A DNA stretch of 64,000 nucleotides from Ehretia macrophylla (Eukaryota; Streptophyta; Magnoliopsida; Boraginales; Ehretiaceae): positions 46,082,080-46,146,079 of the forward strand of contig CM075773.1 in assembly GCA_037974665.1 (NCBI GenBank), read 5' to 3'. Under the pieces are notes generated by a model. That model was not told where the DNA came from. It made no database searches and saw only the letters and a list, made by a program, of their open reading frames with translations. Positions 44,216-53,799 of this stretch are shown piece by piece. Each line of letters opens with the position of its first letter. Within the stretch, counting starts at the first letter, position 1. The translations under genes were made by a program, and so were the position numbers.

Positions 44216-44821
44216 ATGCCAGAGGCCACAAGACCAAGCCATTTTCTTCTCCTTTCCGGAGAAAACATGTATGGGCAGTTCAATGTGATGTATAGAATGA
44301 CAATGAACAATCTTTGTTTGCAAAGCAACAATAATATTCTGCCTACTCTCCTTACTATTCTTGCATTCATTGTCCTAGTGATGCTCAACTTTCTGCAATT
44401 GAAGTATCAAGGCAAGAATGAGTCTCCATTCGAAACCCATCCAGCAACTATGTTTATCGCCATTACAAGTCTCCTCATATTTTGCAGGGCATGTTATGTT
44501 TCATCCAGATTTTCGTCGACCAATCCCTCCCATTCTTATAATGCTAAAACTGTTCAAAAAGGTATGGTGTTTTTCGGTACTCTGACAGTGGCAGCTCTGT
44601 ACTCGGTTCTTTTTTCTGTCCCTTTCTATATTTGCTCCCCATATGCTTTTCGGCAGGTGACCTTCTATACTCCAAATTTTGCTCTTTTTGGAGTTTTCTA
44701 TATCGCAGAGTACTTCTGGCTAATATCCTCCAGCAGTCACACATGCAACAAAGGTTCAGAAGATCGGTATTATCGATCCACCAATCTAGGTTTTTGCCAC
44801 AGAATGATGTGTAGCAAGTAG
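44216..44821 (+). pseudogene. uncharacterised 4-TM small protein, copy D, frameshifted C-terminus
   Basis: The open frame is 201 codons from the ATG at 44216 (MPEATRPSHFLLLSGENMYG). It aligns with copy C through YGQFNVMYRMTM, TILAFIVLVMLNFLQLKYQG, NESPFETHPATMFIAITSLL and QKGMVFFGTLTVAALYSVLF. Near 44613 it lacks about 11 bases relative to copy C. After that point the family-like C-terminus (ICFSAGDLLYSKFC, then QQRFRRSVLSIHQ) continues in the other frame, while the open frame ends with an unrelated tail. It could still encode a protein with a changed end, so calling it dead is an inference. A GTGATCT leader phrase precedes the ATG as in copy C. Confidence 0.7.
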
Positions 44822-46215
44822 ATTGCCTTCCTGTATAACCAGGGGTTGTGTGAATGATCCAATATAATAAGTTCTTCTTGGTGGGAACAAAAAATAAGTC
44901 TTTTTTTCCTGTATTAAGAGTGTTTCCTCAGCACACCCTCATGTCGGTGTAATTTTGCTATTGTGTAACTGTTGTATTGGTGTAACAAATTAATGGATAG
45001 ATTATATGATTCCGCATTTTGATGGTTGGATGCGCAGGGCAACAAAATGGTACAATATCCACTTTCTGGAACTTCGATTTACTTGTTAATGGATATTTTA
45101 GTCTTTGAAGATTTGGTTAGTTGTGCACAACAGATAATACTAATTTGGATTTAAGTAACATAATAACGTGATTAGAGAGATCGATACATAGTAATAAATA
45201 ACTCAAACATTTCATCACTATCAATCTTCTTAATAACATTATTATATTATTAAAAAATTCGAATCTATTACCTAGTTTTCTTTTCCTTAGTCTTTTCGAA
45301 GACTACAAACTTTTAGTAGCTAGACTTAAATACCAAACAAAATACACAAGGCATAGAGACATTTTACTATTGAACAACAACTGATCATGCCATTTGAACA
45401 GTTATAAGCAAAACAAGCTCCGATTCCACTTGAAATTCAACACGAGTGATGCTTAGACAAACTCAAAGAAAGAATGAAGAACACGATGTAAGGCCATGAT
45501 TATTAAGATGGCTATTAAAAAAGTCTCTTTAATTAGATTTGTCCGATTACAACTAGCATAATCCATTCAACAAGACTTAAGTCTAGTAGGAAAAGTTTGA
45601 TTTATAACTTCTTATTTTTTTTATTTTTTTTATCTCTTTAAAAATAAGTTATTAATTTTCAAATCATTAAAGCGTTTTTAAATGTTTAAAAACTAGGTTA
45701 AATAGGTCGTAAAAGACTAGAAGAAAATAATTGTAACACTCAGAGCGAAGAACCCCTCCTTTTACCAAAAAATAATAATAATAAAAGACTAGGAAAAAAT
45801 AAAAGTAGGAGAACATTCCATCTTAATATACAAAACGCCATTAAACATGAGATTTCATACGCGGTATTATCTGCTGTGCACTGATCGGATGTTCAAATAT
45901 TATAAATTTTATCATTTTGTCGCATCTATATTATAATATAATGACACAAGAATTATATCTACGTTGTATGAATCTAATATTGGCGTTGCGGAGGCTGTCT
46001 GTGGCCCCTGCTTCAATACGCAAAGAGAGGAGAAAGTTGTTTAGGTCAACACGTTGCTTTGTAAATTTCTTCGAACGTAACCTGTAATAGATTTTTAGAT
46101 TTCTTAGTGCAAAACGTTGTCTTTATAGTAATGAATATATGTTCAGGCTCATAAGGACTCAGATTTTACTACGTGTAATTTCTTTCAAAAGCATGTAAAC
46201 CACGTAAACCAATTG
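44822..46215. other. duplicated downstream block and intergenic DNA
   Basis: 45105-45150 (GTGCACAACAGATAATACTAA) and 45330-45600 (CACAAGGCATAGAGACATTTT, CCACTTGAAATTCAACACGAG, AGAAAGAATGAAGAACACGAT) match the downstream blocks of the other copies. 45860-45930 carries the same GCAGATAAT motif region inverted. No gene is seen. Confidence 0.55.
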
Positions 46216-46380
46216 TAATGTCTCATATTAGTGGAAAAAAATATTAAATTTTTGTTATAAGTAGGTTTTGCTAAATTGTTTAAATAATAACTTGATTTAA
46301 TATTATAGATTAGTAGATTAGAGACTAAATACTTATCTGTTAAGTTTATGACACTAGTTTGGTTATCAGGTCTAAAATTT
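46216..46380. repeat. dispersed about 150-bp repeat, copy 4
   Basis: It starts TGTAATGTCTCATATTAGTGG and continues TTTAAATAATAACTTG, GATTAGTAGATTAGAGAC and TTATGACACTAGTTT, as in the other copies. Confidence 0.6.
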
Positions 46381-46979
46381 TGGGGCCTAGAATGGGTAAA
46401 ATGGATGGAAATGTTGTTGAATTTTTGTGAGAAAAAAAAAGGATTGAAATTTTTTCTATGGAGAACATTTTTGTTTCTCCCAAGTTGAGGACAAATAGAA
46501 GGAAAATAAGTAATAGTATTATCATAACAAAACCACTACCTTATCTTTCATTGTTTTTCTTGAATATTCTAGTAAATTTACATTTAAAATTATCATTTCC
46601 TTTGTTTCTTTGAATCTTTACAAGAAATTATAAAATTTTTTCTTTTCTTTTTTCTTCTTCAATTTTTACCATCCAAATGAAGAGATCTTTCTCCTTTTTT
46701 CATTTCTTTTAAATGCCCTTTCTAATTTCCAATCTCTCGCCAATGTAAACATAGTATAGTGCAAGTCTTCAACCACTAAAGTGAGAAGACAATTTAAATA
46801 AAAAAAAGGAGATAATTTAAATATTTGTGTAAAAAAATTAATATTTTCTGGTGTTTGCGACTATAATGAAAAACATTTATTGATATAATTGGGGGTGACC
46901 AAGGGAGGGGGGGTTGAGAGGAGGTGAGGTGAAGTGCGAAATGAAAATATTTTCATCACTTAAAGTACTGTAAAACATT
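46381..46979. other. AT-rich intergenic DNA, no gene seen
   Basis: No coding homology or repeat boundary is seen. A purine-rich GGGAGGGGGGGTTGAG stretch lies near 46903. Confidence 0.5.
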
Positions 46980-47343
46980 TTACACACCTTACAACTAGTT
47001 TTTTTACACTAACTGATGAAAATATTTTTCAATTAATTTATTTTACGATTTTACCAAATACTGAAAAATAGAAAAAAAATTTGCACAAAAAAAAAATTAC
47101 GGCAAACAAACGGAGCCAAGTGACACGCTATTTGTAGTCTAGGTAAGATAATCTCCAAGGCATATCCCCCATAGAAGATTTAACTCATTACCTTTCTTTT
47201 CTCTCCATAACCCCAAAGATCCTTTTATTAAATTCCAGGGAACGATCAAGATTGATAAACTAGGTTTACCTTGCTTTAGATTTTGAAGTTGAAATCCTTT
47301 TTGTTAGTTAGATTTATCTTTTATAGATTCTTGTAAAAAGGAG
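46980..47343. repeat. 364-bp near-identical direct repeat, partner of 43521-43885
   Basis: Second copy of the pair. It begins TTACACACCT and ends TTCTTGTAAAAAGGAG. It lies about 195 bp before family copy E. Confidence 0.95.
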
Positions 47344-47505
47344 TGTTTATACTTCTTTTAGAGCAGATGAACAATGGGGCAGGTAAGTCCCCCATCCTCA
47401 AATTAGGCTTTATGTCCCCCTTTGTTTTTGTAATTTTTTTTTTTTATATATTAATAAAATCTCGGAGGGTAGCGCTCCTCTTTCCTTATAAAAAAAAAAA
47501 AAAAA
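47344..47505 (+). repeat. retroposon-like 3' tail with poly(A)
   Basis: TTAATAAAATCTCGGAGGG, TAGCGCTCCTCTTTCC and an A16 run (47490-47505) have the look of a plant LINE or mRNA-derived 3' end. The preceding part aligns with 43900-43936 upstream of copy D, then the two part company at the inverted 27-bp segment. Confidence 0.45.
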
Positions 47506-47537
47506 TCATCTTTCTTCTCCATAGTTGAGAGCTTTAT

Positions 47538-47830
47538 ATGGCAGAGGCTACAAGAACAAAGTAACTTTCTCCACCTCTTTGGAGAAAATTTCTATGGCCA
47601 GTTTAATTTCATGTATATGACAAGCAACTGCGTTTGTTTGGAAAGCTACAACGCTCTGGCTCATCACCATGATCTTCTTGTATTCATTGTTCCAGTGCTG
47701 CTCAATTTTCTGGAAGTGAAGTATCAAGGTGAAAATGACAATCCAGCTGTCGAAACCCATCCGAAAAAGATGTTTATAGTTAATTCAAGTCTGCTCATGT
47801 ATTGCAGCAGGTGATTTGATATACGTTTTT
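47538..47830 (+). pseudogene. 4-TM small protein family, copy E, frameshift and deletion
   Basis: It starts MAEATRTK at the ATG 47538-47540 and meets a stop at once because of a one-base frameshift. The family frame then resumes (FLHLFGENFYGQFNFMYMT, LLVFIVPVLLNFLEVKYQG, PAVETHPKKMFIVNSS). After the second membrane segment, YC is joined directly to the sequence equivalent to SAGDLLY of copy C. This is a deletion of about 170 bp at a CAGCAGGTGA junction. The rest of the C-terminus is absent. Not functional. Confidence 0.8.
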
Positions 47831-47835
47831 CAGAA

Positions 47836-48570
47836 AAACATGTAAATATTTGATATATTGATATTGATATTTGTCAAATAAATAAGATAACAATCTATGT
47901 AAACCTTATAAAATTGCATAAAATAACTTGGATTAATATAAAAGACATCCTACCCCTCGGAACTTATCATAATTCTCAAATATCAATCTAAAGTACCACA
48001 ATTACACAAATTCTTCCCTAAATTAAGCATAATGGTGTTGAATTTTTCGTTGATCAAACTAGTGAAAGACCAATCTCGTTTATGTAATAAGATATTTTAG
48101 GCTTCTGACATCATGTTGGCGGAAATACTACCACCATACACGTCGAATTCAAACGAAAGTCATAGTTCTGACAAAAAAAGAAAAAAAGAAAAAAATGAAA
48201 TGAAAGTTATGGTAGAAAAAGAAGTAAAACATCAGTAGGAAGAGAACTAGTACACCTTTTTATTTGTTAAAACACTTAGTTGTTGCAAGAAAGCTAAAAT
48301 TATTGTTGTTATGACTTTATGCAATGGTTGTAAAATTATTACAATACGGTCCCATTGTAATTTGTAAATTCTCAACTGCAACAGTTTTTTGTAAAAAAGA
48401 AGCAATAGTCATAAAAAAGATCGTCGTAGTTAAACTATAATTTTAAATTATTTGTAAAAAGTAATTTCATGAGCAATTATTAATAAAAATGAATACAATA
48501 ATCATAACCGTTGCAATTAAATACAAGTATTATTAAAAATCTTTGTTTATGCAACAGTTAAAAATATTGC
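47836..48570. repeat. segmental duplication pair with 21470-22460
   Basis: See the partner entry. This copy lacks the CACTA insertion and serves as the empty-site reference. It also holds an extra phrase (AGTGAAAGACCAATCTCG to TTTTAGGC, 48059-48101) not present at 22.05 kb. Confidence 0.85.
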
Positions 48571-48609
48571 AATACGAAGCACAACACTATCATCTAGCCT
48601 CTTTCTATA

Positions 48610-48985
48610 AAGAATATAGGGTAAATAACATATCACCCCCCTATGTTTTGCTAAAAATGCACAATATCCCCTTGTGTTTTAAAAATTAACTGATTATCCC
48701 CCTATTTTGCTAAAATTGCACAATACCCCCTGTGTTTTGCTAAAAGTAGCTTATTACCCCTCTTATATTTTCTAACAAAAACACTAATTTTTAAAAAGTA
48801 CAGGGGGTAATTAGCTAATTTTATAAAACACAGGGGGGTAATCAGTTAATTTATAAAACACAGGGGGTATTGTGCACTTTTAGCAAAATACAGGGGGGTA
48901 ATCAGTTACTTTTTAAAACACAGGGAGATATTGTGCATTTTTAGCAAAACACAAGGAGATAATACTCTATTTACCCAAGAATATA
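48610..48985. mobile_element. Mutator-type foldback element, 358 bp, 9-bp target duplication
   Basis: The element 48619-48976 is flanked by perfect 9-bp copies of AAGAATATA (48610-48618 and 48977-48985). It starts GGGTAAATAACATATC and ends CTCTATTTACCC. The inverted arms pair over most of the element (GTTTTGCTAAAAATGCACAAT in both). Arms consist of reiterated phrases such as AAAACACAGGGGGTAATCAG. A 9-bp target duplication and long inverted ends point to Mutator-like elements. No coding capacity. Confidence 0.9.
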
Positions 48986-49854
48986 TAACAATTTAGTCTT
49001 TTTTTATTTATTTAATCTAGCTGTAACTTAATGCTCTTTTTTTGTTCGCTAGTAAAGCAAGTGTACTTCATATCCACTGGACCACGTCAACATACATGAT
49101 TTTTGAAGCCATGTAAAGTAATTCTCCAATATTCTCCCAATTTCATATCTATGCAAACTTTTCCAATTCTGGAGATCACTATACCTCAGAATTATGGTTA
49201 AGATTGGTCCTAGTTAGTCTTGTTTTTTATTTTTTTTTATTTTTTTTTGTTTTATCCTATTTGACAAAACATCCTCTATCTTCAAAAATGCTATATTTAA
49301 ATCTATTAACTTTATACCTTTTGATATTGTGGGTCCTTTTATACTAATGCGGTTCTTTTAAATTTTTGTATGACCAACAAACTTTTATTAAGTTCTAAGC
49401 TTTCTCTTAAGATGGTTTAATTTCAATAGAGCCTGTATTTTTTTATAATCCATTACTGTTGTATATATTTTTAATTAATAAATTAATAATCAGATTTCGA
49501 TTTTTTTAATGTTTAAAATTAAAATCTATTGGTTTACTCGATCGATTATTACTTATATAAAAAAAATATATTAGTTTATCCGTCGATTTTTATTATTTAG
49601 AGATACTTATTGATTTCGATTTTAAACCCTACCCGCTGCCTTCCTTAAACATAGTCAGGCGAAATAAAGTTTTTGGTCAAGCACCTAAACCTTTTATAAT
49701 TGATTGAAGGCAACTTCCTCGACGGTTCGCGCTCACTGTTAATTCGAGCTCCCTTGTGGATTTGCCTCAAATAGTACAACTTAATAAGAATCTTATGCCC
49801 GCTGGACTTGTAACCATATGCACGAAATGATTACTGTTTGAAGAAATTATGGTT
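48986..49854. other. AT-rich intergenic DNA, no gene seen
   Basis: GAATTATGGTTAAGATTGGTCC near 49190 matches the start of family scrap B (20215), but nothing coding follows. The rest has no recognised feature. Confidence 0.45.
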
Positions 49855-50005
49855 CCCGACAGTGATGCTTCGCAAGTTCGATAGATGTAAGACGCGACAA
49901 GATAATCTTTTAAACAAACAAATGAAAGGTCTGTGTTCTAATTGCTAATTATAGGTAATTTTCATCCTCCCTCCTCGTACCAACCCAATCATCTTTCTTC
50001 TTCAT
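49855..50005 (+). repeat. orphan copy of the family upstream region
   Basis: ACAGTGATGCTTCGC, CGACAAGATAATCTTTTAAAC, AACAAATGAAAGGT and TTCTTCTTCAT parallel 34160-34315 upstream of copy C. After TTCTTCAT the sequence changes to GGGGCTGGGCGC, so the coding part is missing. It probably marks a sixth, deleted copy. Confidence 0.5.
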
Positions 50006-50443
50006 GGGGCTGGGCGCTTTGGACTTACAGGATTATTTGCCATAAATGAGAAGTACAACTACTAATAGTCCTGCAAGATATGCTTTCCTGCTTAAACAGT
50101 CAGACGCGATATGTGATTAAAGAAAATTATTCCATCAATTTAGACTGATAGGTCAATCTCTCACATGGTGGTTGAGACTTACACGTGTGAATCCACTGCC
50201 AATATGTTAGAGATTAATATCAATTCGAATTAATTGAAGAATTTCTCATTCTTTTAAAACAAACAAATGATTTTTTTTTTATGTTTTATTTTTTCGCCTT
50301 TCGCTATATTAAGTATTACCCTTTGACCTCTTGATCCACACATTTCCCTGCTCATAATCTTTATTTTTCATCAGTGATATATATATCTTATAGTTCAGCA
50401 TTAATTCCTCCCATTGTTATGCGAAAATTGAGAGACTGTTGAA
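50006..50443. other. intergenic, no gene seen
   Basis: 50400-50445 (CCTCCCATTGTTATGCGAAAATTG, split by small changes) may be a tiny scrap of the family's middle coding part (compare 34630-34650). Not enough to call. Confidence 0.35.
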
Positions 50444-50736
50444 GTAAAACTGAAATAGGGGATTCTTAAAAATAAAGAGTCACCTCTTTCACTCTTTATT
50501 TTACAGAAAAAAATAGGAAGACTGGTTGAGATGGCCTATGAACCAAAATGCGCTAGGCATTGTGACATTTTCCTTTTTGAGAAATAATTAATCATGTCAT
50601 CAAAGCAGAAACCAAGAAGAGTAACTGAAATAGGGGGTTCTTAAAAATAAAGAGACACCTCTTTCACTCTTTATTTTAGAGAAAAAAATAGGAAGACTAG
50701 TTGAGATGGCCTAAGCACCAAAATGCGTTAGGCATC
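50444..50736. repeat. tandem duplication of about 117 bp with internal hairpin
   Basis: Units 50444-50560 and 50620-50736 lie 175 bp apart. Each contains AAATAAAGAG, a 9-10 base loop region, then CTCTTTATTT, able to form a stem of 10-11 pairs. Both end AAAATGCGYTAGGCAT. Confidence 0.85.
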
Positions 50737-51057
50737 AAATTAAGCAGCTAGCTACCAAGAAGAGAAAGCCCCCCCTTCCACTTGAAATTCAACATAAATA
50801 TTGAGGCCAGGACAAACTCAGAGAAAGAATGAAGAACACAATGTGGTACATGATTATTAAGATGGGCTGTTAAATAATTATGCAAATTCTGATTCGTCCT
50901 ATTACATGGTGCATAAATCAATTAGAACATAAACAAGACTTAATTCAAGCAGAAAAAGTGACAATATTTTCGGATAAGCTGATACAGCTTGGAAGTACTG
51001 AGATTTAAGTTAAGAATCTATAGACCCAAGCTTCTTAAGATAGTCCAACAAATAACT
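50737..51057. repeat. downstream block of the family duplication
   Basis: CCACTTGAAATTCAACATAAA, AACTCAGAGAAAGAATGAAG, AACACAATGTGGTACATG and GATTATTAAGATGG match 45420-45510 and 20808-20900. Confidence 0.7.
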
Positions 51058-51445
51058 ATCGTAATGTCCCATGTTAGTGGGAAATAGGCTAAGTGTGGTT
51101 ATAAGTGTGTGTTGTGTGTTTAAATAGTAACTTTATTATTTTGGGTCATTAAATTTGAAGGTACAAGTAGTTATTTTTTAAATTTATAGCACTAGTTGGT
51201 AGAATGGTATTCAAATTGTGCCCCTAACGGGATGTTAGGTCTTCAACACGCGGCGGGGGGGGGGGGGGGGGGGGGGGGGAAGGGGTTGAGGGTGAGTGTA
51301 ATGTCCTAAATTGGTGCAATACAAGTTGAATAATTGATTTATAAGTGGATGTTTTGAGTGTAAATAATAATTTGAATTAACTATTACAAATAAATAAATT
51401 TGAGCACCCAAATAATTATTTTTTAAGTGTAACACTAGTATCGAT
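51058..51445. repeat. dispersed about 150-bp repeat, copies 5 and 6, and G25 run
   Basis: Copy 5 spans 51058-51230 (GTAATGTCCCATGTTAGTGGG, TTTAAATAGTAAC, GGGTCATTAAATTTGAAGG, TATAGCACTAGTTGG). Copy 6 spans 51299-51445 (GTAATGTCCTAAATTGG, GTAAATAATAATTTG, GTGTAACACTAGTATCG). They are separated by a run of 25 G at 51255-51279, whose length should be treated as uncertain. Confidence 0.65.
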
Positions 51446-51986
51446 TGTGGATTTGAAATTCTAGGCACCAACAAAAACTGAAGTATGTTTGTAGTCCTCA
51501 GCGTGTTTTTATTTGTCAATGTCGTGTTAATATTTTATTCTTAAATTAAAGAAATTTAAAACACAACCTATCAGAATACAAACACTCCACTCATGAAAAA
51601 CACGTAATAAAAAATCCATCCTTTCTTGGAAGTATAACAAAAAAAAAAAAAAATCCATCCTTTCTGAAAATGGGTATAAATATATCATCTCATTAGTGAT
51701 ATAGATGAAAAACTCACTGAGACATAAACAAGTTCGTACATCAAAATCTGGTCACATTAACCACTTTAGTTTTAATTTAAACTTTCACCTAACCGCAACG
51801 AAAGGATTGCAATTTGCCCTATTAAAATGCACATCCTATATACCAAAAAGTCAAAAATTGAGAATACATATATATATATACTAATACATTGTATATGAGT
51901 TTGTGTATGTATATATATATTTTCACAAAATTGACATTAATTTCAATAGGCCTTCAGCTCAAAAGAAGAATATTTGATTAATATAT
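51446..51986. other. AT-rich intergenic DNA, no gene seen
   Basis: AAAATCCATCCTTTCT is repeated at 51610 and 51650. No coding homology is seen. Confidence 0.5.
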
Positions 51987-52071
51987 TTGTTGGTATAAAT
52001 TTGTGTATATAATCTGTGTGTTTGTATAAAGTAGATATTTCTACTGATTATTTTTATATTGCACAATCAGA
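51987..52071 (+). repeat. 85-bp inverted repeat, left copy (partner 56352-56436)
   Basis: It starts TTGTTGGTATAAATTTGTG and ends TTGCACAATCAGA. The reverse complement of 56352-56436 matches at 84 of 85 positions by eye. The enclosed 4.3 kb includes the copia remnant. Confidence 0.93.
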
Positions 52072-53799
52072 TTGTGACATGCGGCACTGTCTAGCGATTG
52101 ATGATTAAAAAAAATTATTATTATAAAAGCGACGTGGCAAACAGGTCTTGAACTCGCGTTGCTTGAGATCTTAGAGTGATTTCATAGCAATTAAGGCAAA
52201 GACTACGCCTCTATTGTATTGCAATTGCATTACTTTTATTAATATCTATCCGTTGATTTTTGAATCAAAATGATAAATAGTTGCGTCTAAGGGGTTTCAG
52301 ACTCGTATTACTTGGTGTTAAAACTAACACAACCGCTAAGCAAAAGAAGGTTTTTGGCATTTTTGAATGACGTATCCATTTTGTAAGCTTGAGTGTAACA
52401 AAGATTTTTCGCCACAAACCCATGTGGTTATTTGTTTAGATTTGGCGTCTAATCTTTTCATATCAGGGAATCCCTATTTTCTTCATGACCACATGATGTT
52501 GTACCATGGCAGTAAACTATGTCAAGTAGACGTCTTTGAAATTTATTAGACGCACAAGTGGAATATGGGATGGAAATATGTATTTAATTTATGAAATTAA
52601 TGTGTCAAATTTATTTAAATACAAATGAGAAAATTGTGCACTATATGCTATAATTATTTGATTAGGAAACCTTCTATTAAAGAAGCAAAATGAGATTTCC
52701 CTAGTCTTGAATTGTTTTGATTGCTCTTTAAGTGTTGGTTGAGAATGCTTTGTAATAAGAGCAATAACGAGTCATAGTGTCAAATTATATTTATACTTTC
52801 CTCATTCTATATTTGTTCATGATTGGCCTTCAAGCCAATACTTGCGGTAGCGAAGAATTGGGTATAAGGCATGATGTTTGAAAATGTTGTATTTTTTGGT
52901 ATGCCTAATTATGAGATCTTCTTCCCATAAATGTGAAAATAAATCATAGATTTTAGATTATGGTTTATGTTACATGTGCATTTCCTTTTCCTGTGAGCAC
53001 ATATTATTATTATTCTTATAATGGAGATATCTACCAATTATTTAATAGCATGCAAGTTCCCTGTGTAAGTAATTGTTGTGAAAAACAAAATGCTATTTGT
53101 TTATAAGTTTATGGTATATATATTTATGTACCTATGAGATGTGCATGATTGAAAGGTACTTATGTGATGGTCTATTTAAATTAAATTACCATTGTACCTA
53201 CTATCAATTATACTAATAATATTAGTTCCATTATTCATTTGATGGAGTATCTCAATATATGGCATGATATATTAGGATATGTGATTTATATTCTTTGCAT
53301 AGATTTGTGAATTTAGGTATACTACCTAAAAATGGTTCATATAATAAATATGGAATACGCTTAGAATCAAAATAACCTCCCCACAACTTTTTGGGTAATT
53401 AAGAACTAATCAAGAAAGCATTTAGCCATTGACTAACCAACAACATCGTGTTTAATGCAATATTTAGACAGATATTGCTTGAGATATGGAAGTTTTTGAT
53501 AACTTTTCTTCCAATATTTAGAAATGTGGGGTATCTAAATAAGGAAGGACTCCTTACTCCTACAATGGTCAAGATTTGACCTAATAAAATTGATTGGATC
53601 TTCATTGGGTATGTGAAAAATTACTTTTGTATACAAGTTTCTTATGCATATGTTAAAAATTGATGACATTCAAATATCAATACAATTAAATAAGAATTAC
53701 ATATTTCTTCGGAGAAATATTTCTTGTTAGAATGCATAAGAACAAAGTTTTTTGATAAGAACGCATGATACTACTCATAGTAATCATGGAAATGATATA
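52072..53799. other. AT-rich DNA, no gene recognised
   Basis: A 60-codon frame at 52367-52549 has no recognisable domain. If the copia remnant that follows was once complete, its gag and integrase would lie here, but I see no motif of either. Confidence 0.4.
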
